Assembly (NCBI GenBank): GCA_019925105.1
Contig: JAHGAU010000052.1
Span: 1-33,630 of the forward strand
Length of the DNA: 33,630 bases
Origin: Niebla homalea
Lineage: Eukaryota; Ascomycota; Lecanoromycetes; Lecanorales; Ramalinaceae
Direction: 5' to 3'
The notes below the pieces were generated by a model, which saw only the letters and a list, made by a program, of their open reading frames with translations, was not told the origin of the DNA and made no database searches. The position numbers and the translations under genes are program-made. Numbering within the stretch: position 1 is the stretch's first letter; each line of letters begins with the position of its first letter. Below, piece after piece: positions 25,261 through 33,630 of the stretch.

Positions 25261-27541
25261 AGAAACAACCCGTAAAGTATAAGTATAAATATATATTTAT
25301 TAAAGCTTTAATATAAAAAAATATCATAAGAAACGTAAATAAATATATTAAATTAACTTAAATTTCTATTTATAAATAACGTAATAAATTTCTATATAAG
25401 TAAATTATTTAACTTAAAAAAGAAAATAAAATAAAAAAAAAATTAAAAATATTAATTTAAATATTATTAACTTTATAAAGGGGGCCGGACGTATAATATT
25501 GCTTATTAATTATATAGAATATATAGTAAATATTATAACCTTTATATTTTTATAAAATAAAAACCTTTAAATAAACGGGATTAAGTAAAGATAAAAAATA
25601 TTATAAAAGAAATAAAAAAAAGATAAAAGTTAATCGTTTAATTATTTAAATCTCTTCCTTAATTTAATATTATCTGCCTAAATAATTAAATATAATTATT
25701 TAACCTTTTTTTACTTTTTAATATGGTAAGCTTAAGTCCCTTAAAATATAATAAAAGTTATTTATTAACCCTTATTATTTTATAAATTATTTTACGTTTA
25801 TAAAAAAGTATTAATAACCCGTAAAGATATTCTTTATACTTTAATATAAAATTTTTATTATATTTAATATAAATATAAATATCGTTTATAAATTAATTAA
25901 TTTAAAATTAATTAACTTTTTATATTATTTATATTTTTAATAACGATCTTAAAGCGGATTATAAAGGCTTAAGAAATATTTTTTTATTAATAATATTAAA
26001 TATTTATATTTTCTTATTTAATATAATAAGAATCTTTTATATTATAATTTAAAAGTTAATAAAAATAAATCCCTTATATAATTATAAATTAACCGAATAA
26101 AAGGATGGTTATTTAACGTAAAATAAAATAAAGATATTAATAAATTAATTATAATTACGTACAATAATCTTAATTAAGTTTTAATTAAGAATATAATAAC
26201 CCTTAAATATAATTTATATAGGTTACGTTATTTAAATTAATTATAGAATTAAGAAGCTTAAAGTTTAAACGGACGTAATCCTTCCTTTTAAAGTTATTTA
26301 AGCGATTTATTATTTATTATTATATTAACTTAACGTTAATACTTATTATAAAAACTTATTATAATTATAAGATTAATTTATTCCTTTTTAATAATATATT
26401 AAATATTTTAATCTTATTAATATTAAGCGAAAATATTAAATTAAATTTTATATATTAAGGTTAAATACGTTAAACTTTTTAAATAATAATATTTACCGGA
26501 TTATTATACTTTATAATATTATCTTAAATAAAATTTTAAAGGGATACTTATTAATTAAAATAATTTTAAAATTACATTAATTTAACCTTAATATAATTTA
26601 ATATTATATTTACCCGGGTATTATAATTATTACCCTTTTATTAAGTTATTAATAAGACTATATAAGGATTATACGTAAGAAACTTATATAATTTACGCTT
26701 ATTAAATACGTATTTCTTTCTTTTTTATATTAATTATAAAAGTTAATATTTATATATTTTATCGGTTAATAATATTTATATAATTAAGGATAATTTACCA
26801 TAATCTTAAAGGGGGGTATTATTACCGTTATAGTTTATAAATATAACGGTTTTTAAGTTAATTATTAGTAAACCCGTTATAACGACTTTAATATATAACG
26901 TATTACGGTTATAATTAAAGATTTATTAATCTTTAAGCTATTTTATAAAGTTAATTTAACCTTATTTAAAAAGTATATATTATCTTAAAGTTAATATAAG
27001 ATTATTTTTATTATTTATTTAAATTAATTCTTTATAAATAATTTTTATTAATAAAAAAACGTTTAATTAAAGTATTAAAAATATAAATATAATAAATTAT
27101 ACTTTAATTATATAAGAATAACTTTAATATAAATAAGCTTTTTAATTATAAAAGTAAATATCATATTACGGTCCGTAAAAGCCTATATATTTAAGTTTAT
27201 ATTAATTGTTAAATTAAATAAATCTTATACTTTATAACTATTATTAAAGATTAATTAAATAATATTAAGATACTTAAAAAATAACCTTTCGGACGCTTCC
27301 ATTATTAATGCTTAATATATATACTCCCGCAATTAATAGCCGGATATCTTTAATAATAGCTCCTTTAACGTATAATGTATACCGCGGAATAATATATTAT
27401 ATAATATCCCGGAATTAACTTTTAAATCGTTAAAAATAAATTATATAAATAACGTATTTATAGTTTAATACGAATTTAAATAATTAATTTAAATAAATAA
27501 AATAGGTATTATTATTTTAAACGTATCCCAAAAAAATAATA
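25261..27541. other. RIP-mutated DNA, no gene resolved
   Basis: Begins with A-rich sequence downstream of the minisatellite, then ordinary RIP-mutated DNA. Bases 26820-27190 read faintly protein-like on the plus strand (RITVIIKDLLIFKLFYKVNL), but with frequent stops. TpG and CpA sites are a little more common around 27290-27390. Confidence 0.35.
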
Positions 27542-27690
27542 TTCTTTTATTATTTACTTATATTATTAAATTAAATCGGTATTTTATTAAATAAAGAGAC
27601 TCCGTATTTTATTAATAACGGTTTTTACCCTTATGGGATCTATATATATAACGTAAAGGGCTTTAAAGGATAAAAACCGATAAATTTTAT
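27542..27690 (+). pseudogene. Short coding-like fragment
   Basis: The plus-strand frame reads LLNKETPYFINNGFYPYGIY near 27580-27640, then VKGFKG before a TAA. The T-P-Y-F-x-N-x-G-x-x-P pattern recalls the segment after the integrase core of some Ty3/Gypsy elements, but no DDE residues are legible upstream, so I do not call it. It may equally be chance. Confidence 0.25.
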
Positions 27691-30382
27691 TAAATATTAA
27701 CCTTAAATTAAAGTTTATTTATCTGTTAATTAGGCTATATAATAAACGCTTAAATAAATAAACGATAATATTTATTAAGATATATATTTATCCGTAACGT
27801 AAAAGTTAAATATATTATAACGTTAATAAAACGTATTAATATTAATTAATTAAAGATAACGTTAAATATATTAATTATAATTATCGCGGTAACCTTAAAT
27901 ATTAAAAATAAAATCTATTAAATTTAAAGTCCTTTTATTTATAATTATATATTTAATAATATTTTATATAAAAAAATTAAAATATTTTATAAAGAAAAAT
28001 ATATAAATTTACGGAATTAACGCATTTTATATATTTTATATAGTAAAGCTTCCTTAAGATTATAACGTATCAAATAAGATAGGAATTTTATCCCTTAAAT
28101 ATTAAAAATAAGAAAATAAAAAAAAAAAAAAAATTAAAAAACGGATTTTAAAGATTAAAATCAGATTTATTTATTATAAGATTTAATATATTAAATTTAA
28201 ATAGTTTATTATAAAAACAATAATAATACTAATTAAAAACGTAATCTTATAAGTCCAAATATTTATAATTTAATTTTTTTTTAATTTCTTTATAATTTTA
28301 TTAAGGCTTATAAAGTTATCGGTAAAAATATAGATTATATTATTTAAGCTATAGAATATATATTTATATTAAATTAAAGAAATTAATATTATTATTTATA
28401 AGTTTATTAATGGTATAAATCTTAATTTTATAATAAGAATTAATTATATCGGTTATAACGTTATATTTAGGGTTTATATTAATTAAAAATAAAGGATAAT
28501 CGGAAATATTTATATTAATATAAAGATTTATTATACTTTTATTATTCTTTCTTTTATAAAAAGGAAAAATAGTAAAAAGAATAATTATTAAACAGCGATA
28601 TCTTTAATTTTATATTTTATAAAAGTGTTAAAGATGGATATTAAATATTAACGTCCGGTAATTTAACGATTAATTTAATTAGCCTATTTTCATTAAAGAG
28701 GCGTTATTTAAAGTATTAAGTATTTAAGTTATTAATTTATAATATATATTTATAATAAATTATACTATAAATTAAAAAAAACATAAATATAAAGTATATT
28801 TAAAGGACGTAATTTAGGGAGATAAGTTATTTAAAATAAAGGTTAATAAAAATATATTTTTTACTTTATATTAAAAAGATATATAGATTATATTTATTTA
28901 TATTTACGTTTATATAAATATTTAACGGCTAGCTTATTTAATACGTTTCTTTTTACGGATATTATTTATCGCTCCGTTAACTATATCCTTAATATAATTA
29001 AAGGTTATCCTTTTTAATTTAAGGTAATTTAAGCTATTATTTTATCTCCGAGTAACGTTAAAAACCGTCCTTTATAAGCTTACGGATTTAACTAAGAACC
29101 TAATTTTTAATATTTTGTTATTTTAAATCTTAAGTAATAAGTTTATAACTTTTTAAAGTTTTTAATCGGTTTTATATACGTTATATTTATTTTATAATAT
29201 ATTTTGTTTATATTTAAATTGCTTAATTTTATTTTATAATTTTAATATTTTAAGTTTTATTATTAATTTTTCTTTTTTAACTTTTAAAATTCTTATTTTT
29301 TAAAGATTCCATTTTTTTTTTTTTATAATTTCGATAAAAATATTCTGTAAGTTTTTATACCGCTTATATCCTTTAAACGGATTATAATATAATATCGTAT
29401 AAGAATTAATAACGGTATAACGTTTAATATACTTAAAGATTAATATAATAAAAAGTAAAAATAAAATTAAGTAAAATAAATAATTCTTATTATAAATAAA
29501 TAAAGTAATAACTATTTTTAATAAAGGAATAATAATAAAGCCGTAAAAATACGGTATAATTCAGTTTTAAAAAACTTTTAAATTTATTTAATATATTTAA
29601 AGTTAATATCTATAAAATATTTATTAATTATTATAATATTAAAAATAAACTTAATAAAATAAATAATATTAATAACGCTTTAATATACGGTAATATAATT
29701 ATTATATTTATTATATATTTTTATTATAATATATTGATTTATTTTAATTAATTATAAGTTTATTTTTGCTATTTTATATTTTATTATAGATTAACCTTTA
29801 ACTTTAATTATAATTATTTAACGATCCGTAAATTTACGATCCGAAAATATTTTAATTAAGTTTAATATTAATAAAATATTTATAAACGCCGTAAATCTTT
29901 TATAAAATAAGAATTTTATCTTTAAGCCGGACGTTATTAAGGATAAAATCGGTATAATATAAACCGGTTTTAAAGCTTAAATTTAATAATAGAATATAAA
30001 GTAATTATAATAAGATATAAATAATAATTATTAAAGTTTAAAAAAGTTTATAAAACGTTTATAAAAGTAGCTTAAAAACGTTTAAAAAATTAAAACTACT
30101 TAAGTAAAATAATTTTATTAAGTAATTTTTAATTAACCGTTATTAACCCTATTAAGACTTAAAAAGTTATATAAATAAGTATTATACGTTTAAACATCCG
30201 AGTTATTTAATTAACGTTTATAGAAAATCTTTAAATTAATTATTAAAATATTTATATAAAATATAACCTAACTTTATAAAATTTATAAGTTAAAAAAATA
30301 AGATTAAAATAAGAATTTTAAAATTTAAATAAAATTTAATTATATTAAATATATTAAATATTTATTTTATAATTTATTTTTA
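27691..30382. other. RIP-mutated DNA with homopolymer runs
   Basis: No legible gene over 2.7 kb. Contains a 16-A run at 28118-28133 and a 13-T run at 29312-29324. ACGATCCG occurs twice 15 bp apart at 29821 and 29836. The long A and T runs could be remnants of retroposon tails, but nothing next to them supports that. Confidence 0.35.
28118..28133. repeat. 16-A homopolymer
   Basis: The longest A run in the window, within a wider A-rich patch (28100-28142). It could be a decayed poly(A) tail of a plus-strand non-LTR element or simple slippage; no LINE coding motif is visible upstream. Confidence 0.6.
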
Positions 30383-30404
30383 AGCTCGTTAAAAGCTCGT
30401 TAAA
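30383..30404. repeat. 11-bp tandem duplication
   Basis: AGCTCGTTAAA occurs twice in tandem without a change. It has no evident function. Confidence 0.7.
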
Positions 30405-30769
30405 ATTAAATCCTTATATAAATACGTATTAAAGCGTTAATTACGTTATTTATTAAGAAAATACTTAAATTTATTTAAAAAAAGTTAAAGTAATATTTAT
30501 TTTAACTTTAATTTATATTATAAGTAAACTTTAATAATTATTAAATATTATTATAACAATAATTAAGCTTAAGGTTTTTATAGTTACGTTAAAATATATA
30601 AAGTAGACGGAAAAAACTTAATTATAAATTATAATACTTTAATATACGTTATTAATCGGATTTATAAATTAAAAATATAAATAAAAATTTATTAATTAAT
30701 TAAGATATTAAGATAAGCCAGTTTATTATAAGTTTAATATATAGTCCTTTCTTTTATATCCGGAATATA
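30405..30769. other. AT-rich DNA, nothing seen
   Basis: RIP-mutated sequence with no legible frame or repeat. Confidence 0.35.
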
Positions 30770-31060
30770 AAGTTATACCTTTTTTTTACGTTAATCGGCA
30801 TTATTGCCCTATAATAAGCTTAATATATTTACGTTTAAATTGGCTTTATTAATGCCGTTTTCCCTTTATTCTTTAAAATGACCTCCGGCGTTAACGTTTT
30901 ATATAGGAATCGAGATTTACGGGCAATATTATTATAAGACGGAAATAATATTGCTTTATTTAAGGGTTTATTAAAGGGATAACTTTATTAATAAGCTATT
31001 AAGGCTTATAAGTTTAAGGAATAAGGATAATTATCCGGATTCTATATATAACTTAAATAT
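30770..31060 (+). pseudogene. Weak coding-like fragment
   Basis: Two plus-strand frames look coding in succession. One reads IGFINAVFPLFFKMTSGVNV near 30838-30900; the next reads IGIEIYGQYYYKTEIILLYL near 30908-30967 and RDNFINKLLRLISLRNKD, about 48 codons with one TAA. A minus-strand reading (TPEVILKNKGKTALIKP) is also open here, so the coding strand is uncertain. No family is recognised. Confidence 0.25.
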
Positions 31061-33132
31061 ATAATATTTATTATATTTATTAAGGATAAAATATATATTA
31101 ATAAAATATAATTAATTTAATTTTAAAGCTTCCGGAAAAAGTTTTATTTTCTTTTATAATATATTTATTAATTTATCGCTTAATTTTTATTTTAATTATA
31201 ATAAGGAATATTAAAAATTAAGGAATCCTTATTAAATAATATATTTTATAAGTTAATATATAAAATTTATTTTAAGGAATAATATATAAATAAAAATAAA
31301 TATTATTATTTTTATTTATAAGTTTTATTTATAAAACTTCTCCCTTTTATATTATATCGTAAACGTTTATTTAAAGTCCTTTTTAAAATATTATTTAATA
31401 ATTATAAATATTAAAATTATCCTTAATTTAATTAAAATTTTTTATTATTTTTTGATTTTCTAATTTAAACTATTATTAATCCTTCGTTTATTTATTAATA
31501 GCTTTACTTAATCTATTTATACGTAATCTTTATATTTATTTAGCTCTTTTAATAATATTCTATATACTCTTTAAGATATTGAATTTTAAGTAGGAAATAA
31601 ACGTTTTTATTATAAATCTTTAATTAAGATATATTGTTTTTTATTAATATTTAAATTTATAGAATATTCGTTTAATAACGGTTATTATATTTTTTAATTT
31701 TAATTATCCGCTTAATTTTATTAAAGCTTAATAAAGTCTAAAAAGATTTTTATTATAAAATAAATTAATTTATATTTCCGATTAAAATATTAAATAAAAT
31801 ATAAAGTTTTATTAATTCTTTAATATATATTAATTCTTAAAATTATAACTTCTTAAGTTAAAGTATATATGGTCGTTAGCTTATTATAGGATTATATTTA
31901 TAATCCGATAATATAAATTTAACTAAATTAGACTTTAAAGGTAGAACGTATATTATTAATAAAAAAGTATTTATAAAGGCTTTAAGGGTAATAACGTTTA
32001 TTTATCTTATAATAAAGAAATAAAGAAAAAGTTATTAATATAAATTACTTTTTCTTAAAGGTTAATAAGAAAGTTGCCTCTTTATTAATTAGAAATATTA
32101 TAACCTTATATAATCCTAAAAGTTAAGGGTTCTTTATAAAATAAAATTAAAGGAATTAATTAATAATAATAATAAATATAACCTATAAAAATATATAATA
32201 GCTTAACTCTTAAAATAAATAAATATACGGCGAAAAAAATAATATAAATAAGCGTTATAATAATTTCTTATTTTACTTAATTTAATGATTAAAATTAACT
32301 TATTAAATACCTTTGCCTATATATTATAATTAAGGGTTTCCGTTAAGTAAATAGTATTATTATATTTATATATTATATATTAATTATGCTTTTAATGGAT
32401 ATTACTTTAATTAATAAATACGGAAACCGTATAATACCGTTTAAGGCTTATTATTAACGCTTAAACGAATGTAAAGGATAAGGGTTACGGCTATACTTAT
32501 ATAAAGTTATATTACTTACGTATTTAACGATTTTATTAATTAGCTTAAGAAGAATCCAAGGGTACTTCTTCTGTTAATAAATTCCCGTTTAATATAAGGA
32601 TATAACGGTTTATTAAATACTTTAAGGGCGGAGGAACTCCGGGCTTTTATTAAAGTCCTTTATTATATTAAATATTAAAATAAAGTTATAAGAAATATAA
32701 GCTTATATAAGCTTAAAAGACCCAAGACTAAAGCTTTATTAATAAGGGATTATTTAATATACCCGATATATATATAATAGGATATTAACCGGGTAATCGA
32801 TTATAAATACGTTTTCTATAATATATATTTTTAAAACTGGACGTATATTAATTGAGATTATTTAATTTATAAATATAATTAAACTTATATAATAAAGTTT
32901 TATATATAATAATTTCTATAATATTTATAACTATATTTATTTTAAGAAACTTAACTTATAAATATATTTAAATATAATATATATATAATTTTAAAAACCC
33001 TCGTAAGAATCTATTAAAAGATACTAAACAGTTATATTAACTTATAATTAAATAAACTTTAATTACTTAATTAAATTACTATTTTATAAAGAGTTTAAAA
33101 AGCTTTTTTAAGTAACCTTTTATTATTATACC
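31061..33132. other. RIP-mutated DNA, only scraps legible
   Basis: No gene can be followed. Around 32787-32890 one plus frame reads DINRVIDYKYVFYNIYF and NWTYIN with TAA and TGA stops, which may be a fragment of the element whose end lies in the next tract. No repeat or RNA gene is seen. Confidence 0.3.
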
Positions 33133-33480
33133 GATTAATCGGCCGTTATAATTAAGATCCGTAACGAACCAGTATTACCTTTTAAATAAGTTTTTATCGT
33201 TAATAATTGAAGCCCTTTATTAGAAATAACTTTATAATAAAAGCGGTTTAACCCAAACCCAACAACGTTAATTTTAGCGGCTAACTTTAATAATAACGAA
33301 ACGAGGTTATTAAAAGGCTTATCGGGATAAGTAAGTCCTTAAAAGGTAAAAGTAGCCTTTAAAGTTTCTTGGAAAAAATATAAAGCTAGTAAAATTATAA
33401 AAAGTACACAAAAATAGCGAATATTATATAAAAAAGAAAATAACGATAATATTATTAACGATATTATTAATAAAAGTAAA
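33133..33480 (+). pseudogene. Coding-like tail with lighter RIP, unassigned
   Basis: The plus-strand frame through 33154 is legible for about 110 codons: KIRNEPVLPFK, then RFNPNPTTLILAANFNNNET and VAFKVSWKKYKASKIIKSTQ. Several CpA and TpG sites survive (aacccaaacccaacaacg near 33251, gtacacaaaaatag near 33406), so the mutation load is lower than elsewhere. The order of a P-F motif, a Pro/Thr/Asn-rich linker and a basic helical tail loosely recalls C-termini of fungal pogo/Fot1-type transposases, but no DDE domain could be read upstream. I treat the family as unknown. Confidence 0.35.
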
Positions 33481-33630
33481 ATTAGTGAAATAAAATCCGT
33501 AAAGAAAACTTAACGAAAAGATTAATGAAAAAGAATATAGTAAAACCCGAATAAATAAAAGTGAAATAATATATACTTAAGGATACCTTAATATATATAA
33601 TAAAAAAGCCTTAAATATATAAATATATTA

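Larger units (their letters stand above)
1..33630. other. RIP-mutated AT-rich block, no intact genes
   Basis: The whole window is very AT-rich and dominated by TpA, with CpA and TpG close to absent while CpG persists. In bases 1-120 there are 20 TpA, 1 CpA, 2 TpG and 6 CpG. This matches repeat-induced point mutation of fungal repeats, in which CpA becomes TpA on either strand. Known consequences are stops from CAA, CAG and TGG codons and loss of ATG starts; both are seen here. No long open frame survives. Such blocks in ascomycetes are usually heterochromatic nests of dead transposons between gene-rich regions. That the source is an ascomycete is inferred from the RIP signature alone. Confidence 0.9.

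Noticed and set aside
24802..25327. Minus-strand open frames of 61-91 codons rich in Phe, Leu and Tyr
   Set aside because: They are the antisense of the A-rich 24-bp minisatellite; stops are rare there only because the plus strand is purine-rich. Repeated Phe/Leu runs are the mirror of Lys/Glu codons.
27580..27690. Ty3/Gypsy integrase C-terminal-like peptide
   Set aside because: Only about eleven positions match a loose pattern, and the upstream frame contains no legible catalytic core or zinc-binding motif. It is kept only as a low-confidence fragment.
1..33630. Mitochondrial genome, linear plasmid or naturally AT-rich genome (for example an apicomplexan)
   Set aside because: No tRNA, rRNA or intact gene is present, and the specific loss of CpA/TpG with retained CpG is not explained by general AT bias.

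Overview
This 33.6 kb window looks like an AT-rich, gene-free block from the genome of a filamentous ascomycete (Pezizomycotina) that has been mutated end to end by repeat-induced point mutation (RIP). The main evidence is dinucleotide content. TpA is everywhere, CpA and TpG are nearly absent, and CpG is kept (ACG, CCG and CGG are common). In bases 1-120 I count 20 TpA, 1 CpA, 2 TpG and 6 CpG. Loss of CpA/TpG with survival of CpG is the RIP pattern; ordinary CpG deamination or a plain AT-biased genome would not give it. The species cannot be told from the sequence.

I see no intact gene. The only plus-strand frame of 60 or more codons with an ATG (24248-24457) lies inside a degraded coding tract. 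The two longest minus-strand frames are shadows of a tandem repeat. I see no tRNA, rRNA, CRISPR array or spliceosomal gene structure.

The DNA is not featureless. In many stretches one frame still reads like protein: its stops are almost all TAA, as expected when CAA codons lose a C, and it keeps CpG-containing codons (CGT, CGG, ACG, GCG, CCG). From left to right the legible tracts are: 1-1665 (+), 2250-4000 (+), 4318-4690 (+, weak), 5576-5900 (-), 8139-8325 (+, the least mutated), 9225-10110 (+), 10278-10850 (+, a probable MADS-box relic), 11259-12420 (+, basic and lysine-rich), 13300-14560 (-, with an internal 64-bp duplication), 20670-21110 (+), 21180-21560 (+, weak), 23734-25260 (+, ending in a 24-bp repeat that coded for a charged octapeptide), 30770-31060 (+, weak) and 33133-33480 (+). 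These are best read as dead copies of transposable elements and other repeated genes. No standard reverse transcriptase, integrase or DDE signature could be confirmed by eye, so most families stay unassigned.

The two most specific observations are the MADS-box-like motif at 10314-10400, where all 27 residues align without a gap and reversing RIP changes improves the match, and the 24-bp coding minisatellite at 24749-25260. The remaining DNA (about 1.7-2.2, 5.9-8.1, 14.6-20.6, 21.6-23.7, 25.3-30.7 and 31.1-33.1 kb) is RIP-mutated sequence in which I found only short simple repeats and local GC patches.
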